A stretch of DNA of 14,931 bases from an uncultured Clostridia bacterium. Lineage in GTDB: Bacteria > Bacillota > Clostridia > TANB77 > CAG-508. The DNA lies in contig CAORJJ010000048.1 of the NCBI GenBank assembly GCA_948517135.1, positions 1-14,931 on the forward strand. Reading direction: 5' to 3'. A model generated the notes under the pieces. It had not been told where the DNA came from. It did not search any database and saw only the letters and a program-made list of their open reading frames with translations. A program made the position numbers and the translations under genes. Below, one piece after another: positions 6,754-14,783 of this stretch (the first letter of the stretch is position 1; the number at the start of each line of letters is the position of its first letter).

Positions 6754-7522
6754 GGAATTAATTGTTATAGCACAAGATACAACAAAATATGGAATAGATA
6801 TTTATGGAGAGCCACGTTTAGCAGAATTACTTGATAAATTGTGTAAAATAGAAGGTTTTAAATGGATTAGATTTTTATATTCATATCCAGAAAGTATTAC
6901 AGATGAGCTAATTAATGTTGTAAAAAGAAATGATAAAATTTGTAAATACTTTGATATTCCATTACAACATTTTTCTGATCAAGTATTAAAAAGGATGAAC
7001 AGAAAAAGTGATAGCAAATCAATAGAATGTACAATAGATAAAATTAGAAAAGAAGTCCCAAATGTTATCTTAAGAACTACACTAATAGTTGGTTTTCCAG
7101 GTGAAACAGAGGAAGACTTTTTTGAATTATATGAATTTGTAAATAGAGCAAAATTTGAAAAGTTAGGAGTTTTCAAATATTCTAAAGAAGATGGAACACC
7201 AGCCTCTAGAATTAAAGAGCAAGTTCATTATAAAACAAAAGAATCAAGGTTTAATAAAATAATGCTATTAGAACAACAAATTTCTAAAATAAAATTAGAA
7301 GAAAAAATTGGAAATGTATATGATGCAATAGTGGATGGATTTTCAAATGATAACAAATTTATTTGTGCTAGAAGCTATATGGATATACCAAATGAAGATG
7401 GCACAATATTTATAAAAAATGATGGTAGTGTAAATGCAGGTGATTTTATAAAATGTAAAATTACAGGTGTAAGAAATTACGATATGATTGGGGAATTAAT
7501 AAAAGAATAGTAGGGGTTGCCT

Positions 7523-8839
7523 ATGATAAATAAGTTATTAAAATTAGTTATATTAATTTTCATGATTGTAGGTATTTGCTATGGAGTTTCTATTACTATA
7601 AAACGAGAAATTCCTAAATATGATCAAAAAGAATCAGAAATAAAAGTACTTAACATGATGCAAACAAAATCAGCAGAAGCTACAAAAATATATACATATG
7701 GAAAATCATTAAATGTAGATGGAAAAATTTCAAATGTAAGTAAAGATAATTTTGAAAGTGTAAGATTATATATAACAGATGGTTTAGATTATGAAAAATC
7801 ATATGAATTAAATTATAGTTTTGAAGGGAATAATTTAAACTTTTCTTCTGGACTAATTAATTCTGGAATAATACTAGATGAATTAGACAGTAAGGAATAT
7901 TATATTTTTTTAAGACTGAAAGTTAATAATAGCATAAATCCAAAATATTATTCATTTATAAATTCATCAGAAAGTGGAAAAATTGAATATTATACACTTA
8001 CTACAAATAGTGAAAATAAGAAAGCAATTATTGACTTTTCTGAAAAAGATTATAATAATAAAAAATATAACTTGTTGAAAATTAGCTTAGAAAATTCTAA
8101 TCTTCCAGAAGATGTATATGATATAGTAATAGATGCAGGACATGGTGGAAAAGATTCTGGTGAAAAACTAGGAACAATCACTGAAGCTAATGTTGCATTA
8201 GAATATTCTAAACTTTTGAAAGAATCTTTAGAAAATTTAGGATATAAAGTAAAATTAACTAGAGATGATTCTAATTCTGCTGATTTTTCAACAACTAATA
8301 TGTATGATTCTAATGGAAGAATAAGCATAGCTTGTAGAAGTAAAGCCAAACTTATGATTTCATTCCATATAAATAATGATGCCAATAGTGGTTTAACTGG
8401 ATTAGAAATATATAGTCCGTCTAAATCTGATTTAACATTTGTATCAGAAATGGCAAATAAAATAAATGAAAGTTCTACAATAGCTTTTTCTAATAATAAC
8501 TCATTTAAACATTCAGGTGGAGTATATGTTAGAAACTATACAAAGTCAGTTATTAAAGAACTTGAAAATACAGCAAATAAAAGAGGATATGCACCATATA
8601 ATATTACACTAGATACACCATATTTATACACTATTAGAGAAGTTGGTGGAATTGCAACAAATGCATATGTTGATGGTAGAAATACATTATATTCAGCAAA
8701 TGAATATTACAAATCAAATCAAGGTATAGAATGTTACCAAGTTGAACTTGGATATATAAAAAATGATTTAGATATTATAATAAATGAAAAAAGTCAAATA
8801 GTACAAGCAATATCAGATGCGATAAAAACAAAGTATTAG
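7523..8839 (+). CDS. Membrane-anchored N-acetylmuramoyl-L-alanine amidase (Amidase_3)
   Basis: The enzyme cleaves the amide between N-acetylmuramic acid and L-alanine in peptidoglycan. It has 438 residues: a short N-terminus, one hydrophobic segment (about residues 5-24) acting as uncleaved anchor or signal peptide, a beta-rich region of unknown family (about 40-190), then the Amidase_3 domain (about 198-438). Zinc and catalytic residues are visible: H207 in DAGHGG, E221 in TEAN, H282 in SFHIN and E408 in VELGYI. It therefore acts outside the membrane. I chose ATG 7523, six bases after AGGGG (7512-7516); the TTG at 7517 abuts that site. It follows rimO by 12 bases. The domain is shared by CwlD/LytC-like enzymes used in division, spore cortex and lysis; the exact role cannot be told. 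Confidence 0.93.
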   Translation: MINKLLKLVILIFMIVGICYGVSITIKREIPKYDQKESEIKVLNMMQTKSAEATKIYTYGKSLNVDGKISNVSKDNFESVRLYITDGLDYEKSYELNYSFEGNNLNFSSGLINSGIILDELDSKEYYIFLRLKVNNSINPKYYSFINSSESGKIEYYTLTTNSENKKAIIDFSEKDYNNKKYNLLKISLENSNLPEDVYDIVIDAGHGGKDSGEKLGTITEANVALEYSKLLKESLENLGYKVKLTRDDSNSADFSTTNMYDSNGRISIACRSKAKLMISFHINNDANSGLTGLEIYSPSKSDLTFVSEMANKINESSTIAFSNNNSFKHSGGVYVRNYTKSVIKELENTANKRGYAPYNITLDTPYLYTIREVGGIATNAYVDGRNTLYSANEYYKSNQGIECYQVELGYIKNDLDIIINEKSQIVQAISDAIKTKY

Positions 8840-8876
8840 AAAAGTACTTATTTCAAAAGATGAAGGGGAAAAAAAT

Positions 8877-11800
8877 ATGGACGAAACACTAAATTTTGTG
8901 AATTTTATAAAGGAGAAATTTACAGAGAATGAATTAAGAATAGTAAAGTTTATTTATGAAACAGATTTATTATCATATTCAATGCAAACAGAAAAAGTAA
9001 AAGAAGGAGATAGATTTGTAGAAAAACCAACAAATGTATTAGAATTATCTTTTGCTAGATTATGTGCCAAAAATTTTGATGATTCACAAGATATGATGGA
9101 AAAAATATTCTTGTTTTATGTAGGATATACACTAAAAGACTATAAAAGCACATGGAGATTAAATTTGAATAATTTAGATGTAGATTTAAAGGCAAAATGT
9201 TCTTATTGTAAATCTGCTGAATTATCATCATGTCCATTTAAGTTACTTTCTTACATATTAAAATGTATATCAGATAATAAATTTGACAGTAGAAATGTAT
9301 TCAATTTGTTAGTATCTGATACTGAAAAAGAATATTTAAACGATGAAAATACAATATCAAATGTAATAAGTGATATAAATAGTTTAGTAAAAAAATCAAT
9401 AGATCTTGTAGGTGCAGAAATGATGTTGGTTTCTGACTCTATAAAAATAGAAAAAGAAGAAAATGGAAAATTATATTATAGATATTTAGATTATAATGTT
9501 AAAACAAATTCATTTTTTGATAATTTAAGTAATTTTTATGGTGAACAAAAAGGATTAGAAGGTGTTTTAGATTTATCATCAATAAATATTTCAGATAATT
9601 TTTCATATATTTTTGATAAATCTCCAATAGAACTTGCTGTATATATTAGATATATATGTGACAAAAATAATGTAGATGAAGAAAATGTTATAAAGAAAAT
9701 TTTAGAACGTAGAAACTTTAAAGAAAGCGAGTTTAAAATTGCATATTATAGTTTATATGTTCATTTAATAGAAGAACTTGAATGCTCTAAAGAAGAGAAG
9801 GATGAGATTATTTCTATATTAACATATATAAGGAATTATTATTATAATGAGGATATTCCTTATATTCATTTTAATATTGCTTTGTATACTAAAAATAATA
9901 TTATAGCAGATAAAGTTGTAAATATTTTAAACAGATATATTAGAACATTTAACTACATTGGAAATAAAGGTACTTTATGGGTTGATACAGAAATGCTAGT
10001 AAAAAGAACTAAAGATTCAACAGATATGATTTCTCAAGTAGATAAAATGTATTCTGAAAATGATATTATAATATTTGAAAATTTAGAAAAAATACGATCT
10101 TTGAATGAATACAGAGTTGATGCTTTATTTACAGCAATAGAAAAATTTAATACAAAAATAAAAAAATCAATTACAATATTTATTGAAAGTGAAGACATAC
10201 TTAAAGATTTAACAAAAAAGCATCCATTAATAGAAAGTACAATTATAAATAGAAAAATAACTATACATAGTTTAGATTCTTTAATAGTAAAAAATAAAAT
10301 TATAAAGAAATTAGAAAATATTTATACTGTTGATGAAGCGTTTTCGAGAAAACTTGAGGAATATATAGATGCAACATATTTACCTGAAATTGAAGATGAA
10401 TATACATATATAGAGAAAGTAAGTAATGACATAATTTTTAATAAATTTAAGTTATTGAATGTAAATAATAAATTTAATATATCTGATAGTCCGAAGGCAG
10501 AAGATACAAGAGAAATTGAAGAAATTTTAGCAGATATTAATGGATTAATAGGTCTTTCTGAAGTTAAAGAAAATGTTAGAGAATTATTGAAATACTTAGA
10601 ATATAGTAAAAAAATTGATACTGAAGGATTTGCAAACTTAAATATGATATTTAAAGGAAATTCTGGAACAGGAAAAACAACAATTGCAAGACTTTTTGCA
10701 GAATTATTCTTTAAATTAGGATTTATAAGACAAAACAAAATTATAGAAGTTACAAGTAAAGACTTAATAGGAAGCCATTTAGGTGAAACTGCTCCAAAAA
10801 CACAAGCTGTAATTGATACAGCTTTAGATGGAGTGTTATTTATAGATGAAGCATATACAATAATGGCTAGTAAAGGTGGTTCTACATCGAATTATCCAGC
10901 AGAATGTATGGCGACAATTTGTAAAGCAATGGAGTTATATAAAAATAGATTAATAGTAATTTTTGCTGGATATACGAAAGAAATGAATGATTTTATAAAT
11001 GAAAATCAAGGTTTGATGTCAAGAATTGGATATGAGCTTGAATTTCCAGATTTTTCAAAAGATGAATTAATTCAAATATTTAAAGATGAAGTGGCTGGAA
11101 ATGAGTTTACATTAGAAGATGGAGTAGAAGCTAAAATTGAAAAACTAATAATGAAAAATAAGATTGGTAGAAATTTTGGTAATGCTAGATTTGTTACAAG
11201 TTTATTTGATAGATTAGTAATTACACATTCAGCGAATTATGCAAGTGATGAAGAATTAAAAATAATTACAAACAAAGATATTGAAATTTATGAAGCAACT
11301 AAAAAAGATAAAGAACGTACAGTAGATGATATACTTGAAGAACTTAATTCTTTAATAGGTCTTAACAAGGTAAAAGAAACAATAAATGGATTTGTTTCAG
11401 TAATAGAATTGAACAAAAAATTAGATAGAGCATCAGATTTTAATATGCATATGATATTTAAAGGAAATGCAGGAACTGGAAAAACAACAGTTGCAAGGTT
11501 AATTTCTGAAATATATTATAATTTAGGATATATAAAAAGAAACAAATTAGTAGAAGTTCAATCACAAGATTTAATTGGTGAATTTTTAGGTCAAACTGGT
11601 CCAAAAACACAAGCTGTAATTGAATCTGCACTAGATGGAGTACTATTTATAGATGAAGCTTATAGTATAATGGAACATAGTGGTTCAAATGCAAGTTATT
11701 CTGCTGAATGTGTTGCAACACTATTAAAAGCAATGGAAGATTATAGAGGAAGATTAATAATAATTTTTGCAGGATATACAGAGGAAATGAGAAGGTTTAG

Positions 11801-12140
11801 AGATTTAAACCCAGGTTTAAAATCAAGAATTGGATATGAAATTGATTTTGAAGATTATTCAATAGAAGAACTAATGAGTATCTTTGTTAAAAAAGTCGAT
11901 GAAAAAGGATTCAAAGTAGATTCTAAAGCAAGAGAGAAAGTAGAAAAAATATTTGAAGATGCAAAAAATGTAGAAAACTTTGGAAATGGTAGATTTGTAG
12001 ATAATACTGTTCAAAAAATATTTATTGAACATGCAATTAAAACAAGAAATATTACAGATACAGACAGACTACTTACATTTACAGAAGAAGATATTCCAGA
12101 AGTAAAAGCAGAAGAATCTAAAAAGAGAATAGGATTTTAG
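8877..12140 (+). CDS. Large AAA+ protein with two CbxX/CfqX (SpoVK-like) ATPase modules and a degenerate third
   Basis: The protein has 1087 residues. Two tandem AAA+ modules of the CbxX/CfqX class occupy about 550-810 and 820-1070. Module one has Walker A GNSGTGKTT (594-602), Walker B LFIDEA (D657, E658) and a candidate arginine finger R716 in SRIGYE. Module two has GNAGTGKTT (863-871), D926-E927 and R984. Both contain the family's DLIGxxLGxTxPKTQA and FAGYTxEM segments. Upstream, about 325-500 looks like a decayed AAA domain: IALYTKNNIIADKV at the Walker A place, DIIIFENLEKI (396-406) at the Walker B place, and TIFIESEDIL like sensor 1. Residues 1-320 are unrecognised, with C108-x2-C111-x7-C119 as a possible metal site. 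No membrane segment is seen. Relatives include SpoVK, EccA and the Rubisco activase CbbX, so a remodelling role on an unknown partner is inferred. AAGGGG (8863-8868) supports the start. Confidence 0.9.
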   Translation: MDETLNFVNFIKEKFTENELRIVKFIYETDLLSYSMQTEKVKEGDRFVEKPTNVLELSFARLCAKNFDDSQDMMEKIFLFYVGYTLKDYKSTWRLNLNNLDVDLKAKCSYCKSAELSSCPFKLLSYILKCISDNKFDSRNVFNLLVSDTEKEYLNDENTISNVISDINSLVKKSIDLVGAEMMLVSDSIKIEKEENGKLYYRYLDYNVKTNSFFDNLSNFYGEQKGLEGVLDLSSINISDNFSYIFDKSPIELAVYIRYICDKNNVDEENVIKKILERRNFKESEFKIAYYSLYVHLIEELECSKEEKDEIISILTYIRNYYYNEDIPYIHFNIALYTKNNIIADKVVNILNRYIRTFNYIGNKGTLWVDTEMLVKRTKDSTDMISQVDKMYSENDIIIFENLEKIRSLNEYRVDALFTAIEKFNTKIKKSITIFIESEDILKDLTKKHPLIESTIINRKITIHSLDSLIVKNKIIKKLENIYTVDEAFSRKLEEYIDATYLPEIEDEYTYIEKVSNDIIFNKFKLLNVNNKFNISDSPKAEDTREIEEILADINGLIGLSEVKENVRELLKYLEYSKKIDTEGFANLNMIFKGNSGTGKTTIARLFAELFFKLGFIRQNKIIEVTSKDLIGSHLGETAPKTQAVIDTALDGVLFIDEAYTIMASKGGSTSNYPAECMATICKAMELYKNRLIVIFAGYTKEMNDFINENQGLMSRIGYELEFPDFSKDELIQIFKDEVAGNEFTLEDGVEAKIEKLIMKNKIGRNFGNARFVTSLFDRLVITHSANYASDEELKIITNKDIEIYEATKKDKERTVDDILEELNSLIGLNKVKETINGFVSVIELNKKLDRASDFNMHMIFKGNAGTGKTTVARLISEIYYNLGYIKRNKLVEVQSQDLIGEFLGQTGPKTQAVIESALDGVLFIDEAYSIMEHSGSNASYSAECVATLLKAMEDYRGRLIIIFAGYTEEMRRFRDLNPGLKSRIGYEIDFEDYSIEELMSIFVKKVDEKGFKVDSKAREKVEKIFEDAKNVENFGNGRFVDNTVQKIFIEHAIKTRNITDTDRLLTFTEEDIPEVKAEESKKRIGF

Positions 12141-12154
12141 TATAGGGAGAATTT

Positions 12155-12952
12155 ATGTATAAAGCAGTTTTTTTAGACTTAGATGGAACATTGTTAGATG
12201 ATAATAAAAAAATATCAGAAGAGAATAAAGAGGCAATAAAACAAGCAAAAGAAAAAGGTGTACAAGTATTTCTTTGTTCTGGAAGACAACAAAATTTAGT
12301 AAAAGATTACAAAAATGAAATTAATGCCTCAGACTATATAATTTGTTGTAATGGTGCAGAAATATATGATTGCAATTCAAAACAGGAATTATTCTCATCA
12401 AATTTACCAGAAGATGTAGTATATAATTTATATGAGTATGCAAATTCAAGAAAATATCTTACAAGAATAGATACTAGATATGGTAGATTTATAAATGATA
12501 TGAAATATTTTATTTCAAAAGAAGTTGAGATTGAACCTGATCTAAATAAGTTTATTTCAGAAAACAAAGTACTTCAATTTACTATTGGAACTGAAACAGA
12601 AGAGGAGATTGATTCAGTAATAGAATATATAAAATCTTTAAATAGATCTGACATAAAAATTGAAAATAAATACTTAGCTAGAGCTAAAACATATACTGTA
12701 TGGGCAATAAATATAATAAATGTAAATACTTCAAAAGGAAATGCAATAAATGGTTTATGTAAATATTTAAAAATAGATGTAAATAATGTTATTGGTATGG
12801 GAGATGATCATAATGATATCTCTATGATGAAAACAGTAGGATATGGAGTAGCAATGGGAAATGCAGTTCCAAAATTAAAGGAATATGCAAAAGAAGTAAC
12901 TTTAACTAATAATGAAAGTGGAGTTGCTAAAATATTGAAAAACAAAATTTAA
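12155..12952 (+). CDS. Cof-type HAD-IIB family sugar-phosphate phosphatase
   Basis: The protein has 265 residues, the usual size for Cof/YidA-type HAD phosphatases. Motif I is LDLDGTLLDD with nucleophile D8 and acid D10. Motif II is the Ser in FLCSGR. The motif III Lys lies in NTSKGNAINGL, and motif IV is MGDDHNDISMM with D217 and D218. A C2-type cap lies between about residues 80 and 190. Such enzymes are cytoplasmic, need Mg2+, and hydrolyse sugar phosphates, FMN or related metabolites; the sequence does not fix the substrate. The ATG is preceded by GGGAG (12145-12149). The gene begins 14 bases after the AAA+ gene and is the last gene of the operon. Confidence 0.94.
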   Translation: MYKAVFLDLDGTLLDDNKKISEENKEAIKQAKEKGVQVFLCSGRQQNLVKDYKNEINASDYIICCNGAEIYDCNSKQELFSSNLPEDVVYNLYEYANSRKYLTRIDTRYGRFINDMKYFISKEVEIEPDLNKFISENKVLQFTIGTETEEEIDSVIEYIKSLNRSDIKIENKYLARAKTYTVWAINIINVNTSKGNAINGLCKYLKIDVNNVIGMGDDHNDISMMKTVGYGVAMGNAVPKLKEYAKEVTLTNNESGVAKILKNKI

Positions 12953-12955
12953 ACT

Positions 12956-12986
12956 AAAAGTAGACTTTTATGAAGTCTACTTTTTT
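12956..12986 (+). terminator. Rho-independent terminator of the pth-to-HAD operon
   Basis: A 12-bp perfect stem (12956-12967 with 12973-12984) has a five-base loop and a T run (12981-12986). It starts four bases after the HAD stop codon. Confidence 0.93.
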
Positions 12987-12999
12987 ATAGTTGTAATGC

Positions 13000-13028
13000 T
13001 TGAATTAGAAATAAAGTTATGGTAAAAT
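13000..13028 (+). promoter_or_regulatory. Extended -10 promoter of the membrane protein gene
   Basis: TTGAAT (13000-13005) and TAAAAT (13023-13028) are 17 bases apart, and TG at 13020-13021 makes an extended -10. The predicted leader of about 75 bases contains a small hairpin (13048-13052 with 13057-13061, TTTT loop) and ends with AAGGAGG (13097-13103), seven bases before the ATG. Confidence 0.75.
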
Positions 13029-13110
13029 GGTAACATAATTTTAATAACTTGCTTTTGCAAGATTATATAGAGTAACCTGAAAAAATAATTATTTTTAAGG
13101 AGGAAAGATA

Positions 13111-13734
13111 ATGAAAAGTTTAAAAGAGTTCTTTGAAGTAATTCGGGAATTTTATGAAGATGGAATAGGAATGATTAATGAATTTTGGGCTCAAATTGCT
13201 CACGTAACATCCATTATATCTGCACTTATTTTTTTGTGGGTAATAGCCCCTAAAAATGTGGCAGGCTTATGGTTTTTGTTGTTTACAATTTATATCTGTC
13301 TCCTGGCTACTTGTGGCTTTGTAAAATTCAATATATTGGATGATAATCCTGCTCTTTTGATAGTTTATATTGTAGGGACAGTGGGACTTGCAATAGTTGG
13401 AGCAGTGGCAACTGGAATTCTGAGGACAGTTATGATAGTAGGATTTGTTGCACTTGTAACTTGTATACTTTGGAAGGCGGGATATGCATTAAATTCAATA
13501 ACTTTGAGTCGCAGTAGAAAAAAGCCTTTTTTTGAACGGTTATACAACAAAAATCCAAAGACATTTATTTTAACATATGTTGCTATACTGGTACTCGTGA
13601 TGTGGATTCCTGTTATGATACTGAGTGTAAATCTTTTGCTTAAAATATTTATAATAGCAGGATATATACTTATAATTCCAATAGTGTCACGTCTTGCGGA
13701 TGAGGGGATTGATATTGAATCTCTTTTTGATTAA
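13111..13734 (+). CDS. Multi-span membrane protein of unknown family
   Basis: I do not recognise this 207-residue protein. It begins with a charged amphipathic stretch (about residues 1-28). Roughly six hydrophobic segments follow: about 29-46, 49-71, 80-103, 105-125, 150-172 and 173-193. A basic loop (about 133-150, with SRSRKKPFFERLYNK) separates the fourth and fifth. The tail is acidic (ADEGIDIESLFD). The +/- charge pattern fits an integral cytoplasmic-membrane protein. The AAGGAGG site is the best in the window. Codon use differs from the neighbours: Arg is encoded by CGG at residues 12 and 143 and also by CGC, and CTG, GCC and CCC-like GC-richer stretches occur, so it looks acquired. It has its own promoter and shares a terminator with the convergent toxin gene. 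Proximity to a toxin gene hints at an accessory or defence role, which is only a guess. Confidence 0.85.
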   Translation: MKSLKEFFEVIREFYEDGIGMINEFWAQIAHVTSIISALIFLWVIAPKNVAGLWFLLFTIYICLLATCGFVKFNILDDNPALLIVYIVGTVGLAIVGAVATGILRTVMIVGFVALVTCILWKAGYALNSITLSRSRKKPFFERLYNKNPKTFILTYVAILVLVMWIPVMILSVNLLLKIFIIAGYILIIPIVSRLADEGIDIESLFD

Positions 13735-13742
13735 ATCAAATA

Positions 13743-13768
13743 AAAGCGCATGGAAAACCATGCGCTTT
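13743..13768. terminator. Bidirectional terminator between convergent genes
   Basis: A perfect 11-bp GC-containing stem (13743-13753 with 13758-13768) with an AAAA loop sits between the stop of the membrane protein (13734) and the stop of the minus-strand gene (13782). In the minus direction it is followed by TTTATTTGATTT, in the plus direction by a weaker GTTTGT tail, so it should serve both, more strongly the minus-strand gene. Confidence 0.85.
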
Positions 13769-13781
13769 GTTTGTATATTAA

Positions 13782-14783
13782 TTATTTTTCAATATCATCA
13801 GGAGATTTTGATAGTTGTGGTAAAACTTTTGCAAGATCTTTACCAATTTCATCATATAGATTTTGAGATTTTAAATAGTTAGCATTTCTTTTAACAATAT
13901 TTAACAAATTTGATATTCTTTCAGAATGAATTTGACTGCGAGAAGTCATAATACTACGAACATGATTTGTTGCAGTTTCATTTTCAGGAGAAGTTTTACT
14001 ATCATAAAGTAAAGTATCTTCTGAAAGATCAAAGATATTTTTGTGCCTACGATATACTTTTATAGAGTTAAAATATGATGTATCAGGATTATTTTTAATA
14101 TCACTTTCAAAATAATTAACATTAGAAATAAAATCTCGAATTGTTTCATTATGATATGTTAAATCTGTATATCTTAAAGGAACATTATCAGACTCTCGAG
14201 TATCGACCATACTTAAATATCTCTCAAAAATAGAAAATGCACTTTCATTTGTAGGAACAGCAAGTGTTACAAGAGAGATAGCATAGTTTGTTTTTGGATC
14301 ATTTTTATATCTTTCAACAATTTCTTTTACCCAAGGTAAATCTTTTATAGTTCCAGTAACAATAATATTTGTTCCAGGAAATTCTTTTAAAATTGTTTGT
14401 TCAATAATATAGTATAGTTCATAAGAAGTTTGGTTTGTTTTTCTTGCAAATTGTTTATCAGAAATATTTTCATGTGAACCTATAATTTCATCATGATAGT
14501 GTCTGAACATATCCATATTTAAAACAATAAAATGTTTTTCTGGATTATCCATCATTATTTTTCTGACAAGAGTATCTTTACCAGCACCAGTAGGGGCACC
14601 TAGAACAACCATGTTTGCTTCTGGCATTTCTTCATTAGAAGGTTTTAAATTATAACTACTTATAATTTGAGCAACAAGTGCTGAATGAGATGCATTTAGA
14701 TATTGTATATCTTCTGGATGTATAGCTCTTTCAGATTCAATTATATTTTCTATTTTTAAAGTTAATTCTTCCAAATTATTCAT
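13782..14783 (-). CDS. Zeta toxin family protein (P-loop kinase)
   Basis: The protein has 333 residues and resembles zeta toxins, kinases that phosphorylate UDP-N-acetylglucosamine and so block cell-wall synthesis. The P-loop is GAPTGAGKDT (62-71). NMDMFRHYHDEI (89-100) corresponds to the family D-x-F/R...H(P) segment, with D91 as the likely catalytic Asp. VTLAVPTNESAFSIFERY fits the later conserved strand and Arg. The residue after the P-loop Lys is Asp, not Ser/Thr, with Thr one place later, as in adenylate-kinase-like P-loops. The C-terminal 100 residues are helical and unplaced. I start at ATG 14783, with GGAG about nine bases upstream; an in-frame ATG at 14798 has a poorer site. The start overlaps the stop of the upstream gene by eight bases, typical of antitoxin-toxin coupling. 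The family is likely; toxicity is inferred. Confidence 0.8.
   Translation of the reverse strand: MNNLEELTLKIENIIESERAIHPEDIQYLNASHSALVAQIISSYNLKPSNEEMPEANMVVLGAPTGAGKDTLVRKIMMDNPEKHFIVLNMDMFRHYHDEIIGSHENISDKQFARKTNQTSYELYYIIEQTILKEFPGTNIIVTGTIKDLPWVKEIVERYKNDPKTNYAISLVTLAVPTNESAFSIFERYLSMVDTRESDNVPLRYTDLTYHNETIRDFISNVNYFESDIKNNPDTSYFNSIKVYRRHKNIFDLSEDTLLYDSKTSPENETATNHVRSIMTSRSQIHSERISNLLNIVKRNANYLKSQNLYDEIGKDLAKVLPQLSKSPDDIEK

Larger units (their letters stand above)
6198..7510 (+). pseudogene. rimO: Ribosomal protein uS12 (S12) methylthiotransferase RimO, reading frame broken by two single-base +1 shifts
   Basis: RimO is a radical-SAM enzyme that adds a methylthio group to the conserved Asp of ribosomal protein S12. 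The start ATG at 6198 has a perfect AGGAGG (6185-6190). Read straight, it stops after ten codons (TAG 6228). Removing one base at about 6222 and one at about 6745 gives a 436-residue protein matching RimO end to end. Its N-terminal MTTase cluster cysteines are C10, C46 and C80, and the radical-SAM motif is C148-x3-C152-x2-C155. QDTTKYGIDIYG, FPGETEEDFFEL and a C-terminal TRAM-like domain follow. Nothing else is decayed: no other stops, no missing motif. The three pieces lie in three frames (6198-6230, 6253-6753, 6734-7510). It may be a sequencing or assembly artefact, a very recent pseudogene, or an expressed gene using +1 frameshifting. It follows bofA by 41 bases. Confidence 0.92.

Noticed and set aside
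7517..7522. TTG start for the amidase
   Set aside because: It directly follows AGGGG with no spacer; ATG 7523 is six bases away.
10322..10738. 138-residue antisense open frame inside the AAA+ gene
   Set aside because: It is the shadow of a conserved coding region, with no promoter, ribosome binding site or protein-like motifs.
13694..13882. Small plus-strand open frame overlapping the end of the membrane protein gene
   Set aside because: It runs through the bidirectional terminator and the antisense of the zeta-like gene, with no ribosome binding site and no family resemblance.
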